Shown: piece after piece, positions 52,712 to 60,092 of the stretch
How positions within the stretch are numbered: the stretch's first letter is position 1
How the letters are laid out: every line of letters begins with the position of its first letter
Assembly: GCA_032654645.1 (NCBI GenBank)
Contig: JAULAW010000001.1
Location: forward strand, 46,238-110,237
Source of the DNA: CAITJF01 sp032654645
GTDB taxonomy: Bacteria > Pseudomonadota > Gammaproteobacteria > Burkholderiales > Gallionellaceae
Direction: 5' to 3'
Length of the DNA stretch: 64,000 bases
The notes under the pieces: generated by a model
What the model saw: the letters and a program-made list of their open reading frames with translations, nothing else
What the model was told of the DNA's origin: nothing
The model's database searches: none
Made by a program: the position numbers and the translations under genes

Positions 52712-53290
52712 ATGGGCAAGCACATTGACAGTAACATCCCGTTTGACAAGAGCATTCTTGTAAAGGTGGCACTTGTTTTATTAGTTTTGGCTTTTCCTTT
52801 GCTGATGCAGGGTTATACAAAATCTCTTATTCCCATGATTTTTATTATCCCCGGTGTTCTGTGGCTGTCGTGGGGAAGTTGGATAATTTATCTGTCCAGA
52901 ACATCAAGAAGCTGGCTGGTTACACAAGGAACTATCGTCGAAAATACGATTGGGGAAATCGAAAGGCCTGGAAATCCAGGCAGGACTGTATATTCTTTTC
53001 CTGTCATGACTTATCGATATTTTGTTGATGGCATCGAATATTTTTCCCATCGAACAGTTCTTTTTCCTAGCGATCTAGAATACCCAAATGAAAGAATAGA
53101 GACCGAGCATTTTTGTGAGAAATTCCCACTGAATTCCACTGTGGAGGTGCACTACAACCCGCGATCACCCAAGGATGCCATTATTGTCACTGGTTTGTTG
53201 TCACGCAGTAAACAGCATGCAATTATTTTTTTGATCATAGGCGCCTTCTTTTTATGGCTTGGTTTATTTATGTTTCATATCTCTGCCTGA
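52712..53290 (+). CDS. DUF3592-like membrane protein, candidate immunity F
   Basis: About 192 residues from ATG 52712 (MGKHIDSNIPFDKSILVKVA), chosen because GGAG lies 6 nt upstream; a longer frame from 52658 overlaps the toxin tip. Two N-terminal helices (VALVLLVLAFPLLMQGY; IPMIFIIPGVLWLSWGSWII), an extracytoplasmic beta domain (TQGTIVENTIGEI...VEVHYNPRSPKDAIIV, the DUF3592 pattern) and a C-terminal helix. It follows tip F in the same way as the other immunity candidates but is larger and belongs to a recognised domain family. Confidence 0.65.
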   Translation: MGKHIDSNIPFDKSILVKVALVLLVLAFPLLMQGYTKSLIPMIFIIPGVLWLSWGSWIIYLSRTSRSWLVTQGTIVENTIGEIERPGNPGRTVYSFPVMTYRYFVDGIEYFSHRTVLFPSDLEYPNERIETEHFCEKFPLNSTVEVHYNPRSPKDAIIVTGLLSRSKQHAIIFLIIGAFFLWLGLFMFHISA

Positions 53291-53343
53291 CGGCTACTTG
53301 TTAGCGCCGATTGAATATTGACCCAGTGTGCTGATTGAATTTT

Positions 53344-54308
53344 ATGCCTCTGAACCATTCTCAGTTTTTCCTGCCGAACGCATTGTGATCAACGAGATAA
53401 GGAGTTGAGTCATGAAGACGACGGAAACAAACATGCTGGACTGGCAGAAACGATACGGAACGGAAGAAGCCTGCGCCCGTGCTCTGGCGCAACAACGCTG
53501 GCCGGAAGGGTTCCGTTGCCCGCGATGCGGGCACGGTCATGGCTATGCCATCACCACGCGCCACAGTTACGAATGCTCCAAGTGCCATTATCAAGCCTCG
53601 CTCACTGCGGGAACGCTGTTTCACTCCACCAACCTTTCCCTGACCCAGTGGTTCTGGGCGATCTACCTGGCTGTCTCGGACAAGGGCGGTATTTCCGCCA
53701 TGCGGCTTTCCAAGCAAATCGGCGTGTCCTGGATCACGGCCAGCCGGATGCTGCGCAAGATACGCATTGCCATGGGACATCGCGATAGCCTCTATCGGTT
53801 GCACGATCTGATCGAGATTGACGATGCTCTGGTAGGTGGTCGGCGCGGTGGCAAACGGGGGCGCGGTGCCGGAGGCAAGTCTGCCGTGCTGGTGGCGGTC
53901 GAGAACCGGGACAAGCGTGCCGGTTTTATCGCCATGCAACAGGTCGGTGCCGTGACCAAGGAGTCGGTGGCGAAATTTGTGCAACACCACCTTCCGCCCG
54001 GCCAAGAGGTGCGCAGTGATGCGTTGGCCTCGTTGCTGGAAATCGGCAAGACGCAGCACCACGCCGCGCGGGTGACCCCGCCTGACCAGGCGGGTGAGTG
54101 GCTGCCTTGGGTGCATATTGCCATCGGCAACCTCAAGACGTTTTTGCTGGGCACTTATCACGGTGTATCGTCCAAATATTTACAAGAGTATCTCAATGAG
54201 TTCTGCTATCGGTTCAACCGGCGCGAGTGGGAGGCCGAATTGCCATTACGCCTGCTCAACGCATGCCTGGCGCATACTCAGGTCAAACTGAAAATGGTAT
54301 AGAGGCAT
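53344..54308 (+). mobile_element. IS1595-family insertion sequence
   Basis: Imperfect inverted ends ATGCCTCTGAACCATTCTCA (53344) and the complement of ATGCCTCTATACCATTTTCA (ending 54308), with three mismatches, enclose an ISXO2-like transposase. The exact outer edges are not certain; ATTGAAT-TTGACCC motifs occur just outside on both sides in direct orientation. Confidence 0.75.
53412..54302 (+). CDS. IS1595 (ISXO2-like) transposase
   Basis: A 296-residue protein. The N-terminal zinc ribbon CPRCGHG...ECSKCHYQASLTAGT lies at about 36-70. The ISXO2 catalytic core has IEIDDALVGGRRGGKRGRGA (first Asp), a later EVRSDALASL segment (second Asp) and the C-terminal YLNEFCYRFNRREWE box. It runs unbroken between the inverted ends. 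Its insertion is downstream of the last cassette and does not break a visible gene. Confidence 0.9.
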   Translation: MKTTETNMLDWQKRYGTEEACARALAQQRWPEGFRCPRCGHGHGYAITTRHSYECSKCHYQASLTAGTLFHSTNLSLTQWFWAIYLAVSDKGGISAMRLSKQIGVSWITASRMLRKIRIAMGHRDSLYRLHDLIEIDDALVGGRRGGKRGRGAGGKSAVLVAVENRDKRAGFIAMQQVGAVTKESVAKFVQHHLPPGQEVRSDALASLLEIGKTQHHAARVTPPDQAGEWLPWVHIAIGNLKTFLLGTYHGVSSKYLQEYLNEFCYRFNRREWEAELPLRLLNACLAHTQVKLKMV

Positions 54309-54589
54309 ATTGAATTTTGACCCAGGACAGGTCGCTATTTTTGAAACAGCGACTGTGGATGAGACAAAAGAAACAAACCAGCAAACAAAATCAATTTTTA
54401 TGAGGCAGGTGGGGGTTGCAAATTCTAATTTTGAGCATGCGGTTCCCGACCTGATGCAACGTTGCGCTTCGAACCGTGAAGGCTGGGGTGCGTATCACGC
54501 GCATCAGAATAGGTGCCCCTATCAGATCGGACACACTCACCAGGACTGATGCCGATTGGTGAACCCATGCGACACGCAGCAACAGCCCC

Positions 54590-54620
54590 AGAAAACACAA
54601 CGCCCCTGAATCGGGGCGTT
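54590..54620 (-). terminator. Terminator of the HU gene
   Basis: AACGCCCC (54599-54606) pairs with GGGGCGTT (54613-54620). On the minus strand it is followed by GTGTTTTCT, a T-rich tail. It lies 26 bp beyond the HU stop codon. Confidence 0.8.
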
Positions 54621-54645
54621 GTGGTTCCAGCGCAAGGGTTGGGCG

Positions 54646-54930
54646 TTACTTCTTGCCGCCGTTCACTGCCGCCTTGAGCGTGGCGCCCGCCTTGAATGCG
54701 GGGGCCTTGGAGGCCTTGATCTTCAATGCTTCGCCGGTTGCAGGATTGCGCCCGGTGCGCGCGGCGCGCTTGCGCACTTCGAAAGTGCCGAAACCCACCA
54801 AGGCGACGCTGTCGCCTTTCTTCAATGTGGCGGAGATGATTTCAATCAGCGCGCCGATGCTGCGGTCTGCGTCTGCCTTGCTGCTGCCGGTTTTGGTTGC
54901 CAGTGCACCAATCAATTCTTTGCGGTTCAT
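54646..54930 (-). CDS. hupB: HU-family nucleoid DNA-binding protein
   Basis: A 94-residue protein that matches HU throughout: MNRKELIGALATKTGSSKAD, the ALVGFGTFEVRKRAARTGRN beta-arm with the RNPATGE intercalating tip, and KAPAFKAGATLKAAV at the end. HU dimers bend DNA non-specifically and compact the nucleoid. GGAGAC lies about 7 nt before the ATG, and a hairpin terminator follows. It is a single-gene unit lodged between the IS1595 element and the second LuxR repeat. It may be a mobile-element copy rather than the chromosomal housekeeping HU. Confidence 0.9.
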   Translation of the reverse strand: MNRKELIGALATKTGSSKADADRSIGALIEIISATLKKGDSVALVGFGTFEVRKRAARTGRNPATGEALKIKASKAPAFKAGATLKAAVNGGKK

Positions 54931-55041
54931 GCGGAGTGTCTCCTTGTGGTTTGAGAAATGAAGCGGGGCGGATTGTTATGTATTTCGGGCGATCTGACAA
55001 TGGCGGTATTGATAAATGGCTGAGCTGGCATTAAAAAGTAG

Positions 55042-55057
55042 CCTATAACTATCTAGG
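55042..55057. promoter_or_regulatory. Dyad upstream of LuxR-type gene (copy 2)
   Basis: CCTATAACTATCTAGG, identical in sequence and relative position to the dyad at 22702-22717. Confidence 0.3.
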
Positions 55058-55168
55058 CCTTTCGGCATATATACAGCCAGTAGTTGTTGACTTATTCTGA
55101 ACGCCAAAATGAGGCTGCTAAAGTCGAGATAAAAACAACAAGATTTGCGAAAAGGAATAGCAATAGAA

Positions 55169-56031
55169 ATGCCTGCCGTCCAAAATGAAGCAAACGGTTT
55201 GAGCGTCGAAGAACGCGCGGTATTTTTCGAAGTGATCGAACCGGCCCTGTCCATCGGCAACCAGGAACAATTTTTCCGGTGGACGCAAACCGATCTGCAG
55301 CGAATATTCCCTCACGGCATGCTGGCGTGCGGCATGGGCCGCATCGGCAAAGAGGGAGTGAAAGCCCGGCACGTCATGGGTTGCAACTTCCCGCAGGAAT
55401 ACATGCAAACCTTGCAGCGCCCGAACGGCTTGTTGAATAGCCCGATTCTCGCCAAGTGGATGAAAGAGCGGCAACCCATCCTCTTCGAGCCAAATTACGG
55501 GATCACAACAAACGCCACACAGACGGCTTGGCTGGACAACTTCCGCCGTTTCGGATTAACAAATCTCGCCGCGCACGGACAATGCGATGTCGGCAGCAAA
55601 ACCGCCAGCTACTACAGCTTTTCTGGCATCCCCGGCCCGCTGTCCCCGCGCCACGCTTGCCTCCTGAAACTGCTGGTGCCGCACCTGCTGTCGCGCTGGC
55701 TCGCGTGGTGGCCAACCTGCCCGCGAAAGCGCACAAACGCACGCCGCAACAATCCCATCTCACCGGGCGCGAAAAGGAAGTTCTGAAATGTCTGTGTGAT
55801 GGCAAGACCAACTGGGAAATTGCGCAAGTGCTCAGTATCAGCAAAGCCACGGTAAAAAATCACGTCCACCGTGTTTTGGCAAAGCTCAACGTCAGCTCCC
55901 GCACCCAGGCAGTGACGAAAGCCATAAACCTCAAGCTGATTCGCACCAGGCTGGCGCTGTTGTTCTATGCGGGCGCGGAGCTATTGCTGCAACGGCAAGC
56001 GCTGTTCGACCTCTGCCACACCAGTATATAG
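55169..56031 (+). pseudogene. LuxR/EpsA-like regulator with a 1-nt deletion
   Basis: The same gene as at 22823: MPAVQNEANGLSVEERAVFF onward with RWTQTDLQRIFPHGMLACGM. At 55688-55689 one A present in copy 1 (CACCTGCATGTCGCG) is absent (CACCTGCTGTCGCG), so the frame leaves the family at VPHLL and ends at 55786. The HTH half, LTGREKEVLKCLCDGKTNWE and IAQVLSISKATVKNHVHRVL, is intact in another frame to 56031. With copy 1 broken by the MITE, neither copy can make a full DNA-binding regulator. A sequencing error would reverse this for copy 2. Confidence 0.8.
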
Positions 56032-56683
56032 CGGTATCGGCTGGATACCTCTATCGGGCCAGCACGATTTAAATAGCACGTTCGCCCCGATGCTCCGAAA
56101 CGCCCAGCACACGGTGCATCAGCTCGTGGTGGAGACATCGAGTTATATCGGAATACGGCGGATGCAGCGGAGGAGAGCCAAAAATGCAAAAAAACTGGCA
56201 CATCACCCCAACTCGTTGAACTTAATGACAAAACAAGCAAATCCATATAGACCGAAAGGTCTATATACAGGATCAACAGCTTGGGTGTAAATTTGCGGAT
56301 GTTCGGTTTGCCTTAAATTGCTGAAGCAATCGCTGAATAAGGGCGTTTACACTGAGGGTCTTGCGCACGAACAATGGCATGAGATATACGGCAATCCAAA
56401 ATGGGTGCGTTTGTATTTTTTAGCACCCGGCTGTAGCTCGAGTTTATGGCGTTAAGGGTTAATGTTTCCCGCATAAAAAAACGGGCACAAGCCAAGGGGA
56501 AATATTGATGTTGGGGCGTCACAAAAGCCGGACGAGCCGGCCTTGCCGGGATCGGTTTTCCCGGCAATTTCAGGCGGGTTCAATTCCGGAAGCGCGTTAT
56601 TCAACTCATCCGGTCGCGTCGGCAAACCGGAATCGCGTCTCCGACAAGAATTCATCCGGACATTCCTGCGGAGCACGCGCCTG

Positions 56684-59011
56684 ATGCCGCGCAGGCTCTT
56701 GAAACTGGCAGCCAGGGGCCTGTCGCCCGGAACGGCATCGCGCGCGCCCAACTATACCTTTTCGGCTGAAGACATCCTCTGGGCCATGGGCAGCTTCTGC
56801 GCCCTGAACCGCAAACCGTTTGATGCCGGGCTGCTGCTCAAGCAATTTCCGCCGCCTTATAGCGCCGATTCCTTCATCCATGCCGCACGCGCGCTGGGGT
56901 TCCGCATCAAGCGCCACGAATGCGACACCGCCGCGTTATCCGGATTCAACTTCCCGTGCCTGGCCGTATTGAACTCGGGCGAGTCGGCAGCACCCTTGCC
57001 GCCCGCGCCTGTCAGCGGGGAAGAACAGCCCGCAGATAATGATTTGCCCGATCAAAACGGAGCGGCGCCGGAAAAGCCCGGCAGCGGAGCATCGGCGGCG
57101 GAGCCGCAAGGCACGCCGCGCGGGCACCGGCCCGCCATCATCGTGCAGATCAAAGATGGCACAGTGATCCTGTTCGATGCCGGCACCAACACGCCCAAGA
57201 CCCTGCCGCTGGCGGAATTCGCAACGCGTTACGCGGGGACGGCATTCCAGTTGGCGCTGGAAACTCGGGACATCAAAGACCCCGATGGGGCATTGACCAA
57301 CAAGGCCGCATTCGGCTTCCGCTGGTTCATCCCGGAACTGATGAAGCACAAGCGCATCTGGCGCGACGTGCTGATCGCCTCGCTCATCATCCAGGTGCTC
57401 GCCCTGGGCACCCCGCTGTTCACCCAGGTCATCATCGACAAGGTCGTCGTCCACCACACCCAGAGCACGCTGATCGTCATCGGCATCGGCCTGGCGGTGT
57501 TCATGATCTTTTCCGCGCTGCTATCCTGGGTGCGCCAGTACCTGATCCTGCACACCGGCAACCGGGTGGACGCCGTGCTGGGCGCGGCGGTGTTCGACCA
57601 CCTGTTCAAATTGCCTCCGCGCTATTTCGAGCACCGGCCCACCGGCGTGATCACCGCCCGGCTGCACGGCGTCGAGACGATACGCGAATTCATCGCCAGC
57701 GCCGCCGTCACGCTGATCCTCGACTTCCCGTTCCTGCTGATATTTATGGCGATCATGTTCTACTACAGCGTGTTCCTGACCTGCATCGCGCTGGCCATTT
57801 TGAGCGCGATAGCCGCCCTCAGCCTGATCGTCGCGCCGATGTTCAGGGACCGCCTCAACGAGCAATTCCTGCTCGGCGCGCGCAACCAGGCCTTCACCAC
57901 CGAATATGTGGCCGGCCTGGAAACCGTCAAAAGCCTGCAAATGGAACCGCAGCTCAAATCCCGCTACAGCGACTACCTCGCCGAATATCTCAGGTCGGGG
58001 TTTGCCGTGCGCCAGATCGGCAACACCTACAACACGCTGTCCAACGGCCTGGAGCAGATGATGACCCTGCTCATCCTCATCATCGGCGCCTATACCGTGA
58101 TGAATTCCGACCCCACTACCGGGCAGGCCTTCACCATCGGCATGTTGGTCGCCTTCCAGATGTTCGCGGGCCGCCTCTCCCAACCCATGCTGCGGCTGGT
58201 GGGGCTGTGGCAGCAGTTCCAGCAGGCCAATCTCTCCGTGCAACGCATGGGCGACATCATGAACGCCCCCACTGAACCGTATTCCATCCTGCCCACCCGT
58301 CTTAGTGAAGGCAAAGGGCAAATCGACATTGAAGGGCTCAGTTTCCGTTACGCCGACAACTTGCCCTTTCTCTACCAAGGCTTCGGCCTCGGTGTTGCGC
58401 CCGGCAAGATCATCGCCATCATGGGGCCGTCCGGCTCCGGCAAGAGCACGCTGACCAAACTGCTGCAAGGGTTCTATCAGCCTTCGGGCGGCACCATCAA
58501 GATCGACGGCAACGACATCCGCTATCTCTCCGCCAACGAATTGCGCCATCACTTCGGCGTGGTGCCGCAGGAAACCGTGCTGTTCTCCGGCACCATCTAC
58601 GACAACCTGCTGATGGCCAACCCCCACGCCACCTTCGAACAAGTGGTGCAGGTGTGCAAAATGGCCGAAATCCACAGCAGCATCGAAGCCTTGCCGCAAG
58701 GCTACCAGACCGAAATCGGCGAACGCGGCGCGGGGCTATCCGGCGGACAAAAGCAACGCATCGCCATCGCCAGGGCGTTGCTCAAGCAGCCAAAAATCCT
58801 GATCTTCGACGAAGCCACCAGCAGCCTCGATCAGGCCACCGCAGAGCACTTCGCCGCCACCATCAACGGGCTCAAAGGCAAAGTGACCATGCTGTTCATC
58901 AGCCATGCCATGCCCAAAAACCTGCTGGTGGATGAAGTGGTGCGGATCGGGCAGGGGGCGTTGAGTGCGGTGAGCGAACAAGTCAAGCAGGAAAAGGAAA
59001 GCAGATGCTAA
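56684..59011 (+). CDS. Type I secretion ABC transporter (HlyB/PrtD-like permease-ATPase)
   Basis: About 775 residues from ATG 56684 (MPRRLLKLAARGLSPG; GGAG 10 nt upstream); an in-frame TTG at 56543 would add 47 residues. The N-terminal C39-like domain (SFCALNRKPFDAGLLLKQFP) lacks the catalytic Cys, as in exporters of RTX proteins. A Pro/Ala-rich loop separates this from six membrane helices (IASLIIQVLALGTPLFTQVI; VTLILDFPFLLIFMAIMFYY). The ATPase has Walker A GPSGSGKST, Q-loop VPQE, signature LSGGQKQR, Walker B ILIFDEATSS and H-loop ISHAM. It exports unfolded RTX proteins across both membranes with a fusion protein and TolC. The usual HlyD gene is not next to it. An integrase-domain gene overlaps its end instead. 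Confidence 0.9.
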   Translation: MPRRLLKLAARGLSPGTASRAPNYTFSAEDILWAMGSFCALNRKPFDAGLLLKQFPPPYSADSFIHAARALGFRIKRHECDTAALSGFNFPCLAVLNSGESAAPLPPAPVSGEEQPADNDLPDQNGAAPEKPGSGASAAEPQGTPRGHRPAIIVQIKDGTVILFDAGTNTPKTLPLAEFATRYAGTAFQLALETRDIKDPDGALTNKAAFGFRWFIPELMKHKRIWRDVLIASLIIQVLALGTPLFTQVIIDKVVVHHTQSTLIVIGIGLAVFMIFSALLSWVRQYLILHTGNRVDAVLGAAVFDHLFKLPPRYFEHRPTGVITARLHGVETIREFIASAAVTLILDFPFLLIFMAIMFYYSVFLTCIALAILSAIAALSLIVAPMFRDRLNEQFLLGARNQAFTTEYVAGLETVKSLQMEPQLKSRYSDYLAEYLRSGFAVRQIGNTYNTLSNGLEQMMTLLILIIGAYTVMNSDPTTGQAFTIGMLVAFQMFAGRLSQPMLRLVGLWQQFQQANLSVQRMGDIMNAPTEPYSILPTRLSEGKGQIDIEGLSFRYADNLPFLYQGFGLGVAPGKIIAIMGPSGSGKSTLTKLLQGFYQPSGGTIKIDGNDIRYLSANELRHHFGVVPQETVLFSGTIYDNLLMANPHATFEQVVQVCKMAEIHSSIEALPQGYQTEIGERGAGLSGGQKQRIAIARALLKQPKILIFDEATSSLDQATAEHFAATINGLKGKVTMLFISHAMPKNLLVDEVVRIGQGALSAVSEQVKQEKESRC

Positions 59012-59916
59012 TGTTGTTGGAGATGATCAAGGTGCTGCAATGCTTTATCCAGCGCATCCTGCTTGGGCTCTCTTCGCCATTGTTGCGTTGCCATAGCTAC
59101 AATAATCTGCAACTCGCTAACCGAAAAAATCACCTGCATTCCAATCAAAAACCGGAATGGATCAAGGGCGAAATCATCCGCCTCAAAGCACGCATGCCCC
59201 AAGCCGGATGCCGCAGCATCGCCGACATCTGCAACCGCCGTTTTGCCGCTTCGCGAAAAGTTACCGTAGGAAAAACTTGGGTTCATCAAGTCTTGCAGCG
59301 GCACGACTACGAAATCCAAATCCTGCGCCGCAAGCTCAAGCATGCAAAGCCTAAAGCCGTCCCGCGCAACTTCATCTGGGGAATAGACCTCACCGGCAAA
59401 ACCGACACACGGGGCAGCCTTCATTTCCTGCTCGGCATTCTCGACCACGGCAGCCGGGCATTGTTGCACCTGCAGGCCCTGCACGATAAAACCTCGCGCA
59501 CCCTAATTGCCTGCATCGGTGAAGTCATCCGCACCAAAGGCAAACCCAAAATCATCCGCACCGACAACGAAGCCATTTTCACCTCAAAACAATTTCGCCT
59601 TGGGCTGAAGAAGCTCGGTATCCGCCACCAACTAACAGACCCCGGCTGCCCGTGGCAAAACGGCAGGATCGAACGCCTGTTTGGTACGCTTAAAGACAAG
59701 CTCGACAACTGGATCGTCACGGGCATCGAACAACTCAATGCCGACCTGGCTACCTTCAGTCATTGGTACAACCACATCCGTCCACACCAGAACCTCGACG
59801 GCAGAACACCGGCAGAGGTTTGGAGTGGCATCAGCCCATACGCCAAACCACCCAAACAAGAACAGTGGTTCGAGGCATGGGATGGTTTGTTAGCTGGATA
59901 TTGTTTGAGATATTAG
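59005..59916 (+). CDS. Integrase-core (rve) transposase-like protein
   Basis: 303 residues. An N-terminal part with a basic helical region (EIIRLKARMPQAGCRSIADI, a HTH-like Cys-x-Ser segment) precedes an rve domain: NFIWGIDLTGKTDTRG (first Asp), PKIIRTDNEAIFTS (second Asp), PGCPWQNGRIERLFGTLKDK (Glu), and a WYNHIRPHQNLDGRTPAEVW tail typical of IS3/IS481-type transposases. The start overlaps the last 7 bases of the ABC transporter gene. I could not find inverted repeats at its edges, so it may be a fixed gene or an IS whose ends are lost. It occupies the place where HlyD would be expected. Confidence 0.8.
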   Translation: MLMLLEMIKVLQCFIQRILLGLSSPLLRCHSYNNLQLANRKNHLHSNQKPEWIKGEIIRLKARMPQAGCRSIADICNRRFAASRKVTVGKTWVHQVLQRHDYEIQILRRKLKHAKPKAVPRNFIWGIDLTGKTDTRGSLHFLLGILDHGSRALLHLQALHDKTSRTLIACIGEVIRTKGKPKIIRTDNEAIFTSKQFRLGLKKLGIRHQLTDPGCPWQNGRIERLFGTLKDKLDNWIVTGIEQLNADLATFSHWYNHIRPHQNLDGRTPAEVWSGISPYAKPPKQEQWFEAWDGLLAGYCLRY

Positions 59917-59920
59917 AAAA

Positions 59921-59970
59921 CCGTTCGTCCTGAGCGTAGGCAGATGTTTGCCGGAGTCGAAGGATGTCCG
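59921..59970. repeat. REP-like imperfect palindrome
   Basis: CGTTCGTCCTGAGCGTAGGC and GAGTCGAAGGATG resemble the two arms of the common palindrome TTCGTCCTGAGC / GTCGAAGGA found between proteobacterial genes. It lies between the integrase-domain gene and the RTX gene. Confidence 0.4.
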
Positions 59971-60092
59971 CGATGAGATGCGCTTGAAACGAGAGACAGA
60001 CGGAGAAATGACAAGAAAACGAGTAGAGCGAACGAAAGAACAGTTAAACGAAGCGCACCACAGCAGCAAAAACTGACAGGAGACGCGAAAAA

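Larger units (their letters stand above)
55014..56297 (+). repeat. Long direct repeat, copy 2 (partner 22539-24304)
   Basis: Starts TGATAAATGGCTGAGCTGGC and ends TTGGGTGTAAATTTGCG. It lacks the MITE and the extra 130 bp of copy 1 but is otherwise almost identical, including the hairpin at 56245-56266. Homologous recombination between the copies would delete about 32 kb containing the whole toxin array. Confidence 0.85.

Noticed and set aside
32284..53290. Array considered as Rhs or CDI (CdiA/CdiB) toxins
   Set aside because: No YD repeats, no filamentous haemagglutinin repeats, no two-partner transporter gene and no VENN motif.
57521..58699. Minus-strand frame of 392 codons opposite the ABC transporter
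   Set aside because: The plus strand has all ATPase motifs; the opposite translation is His/Gly/Val-rich without any family features.
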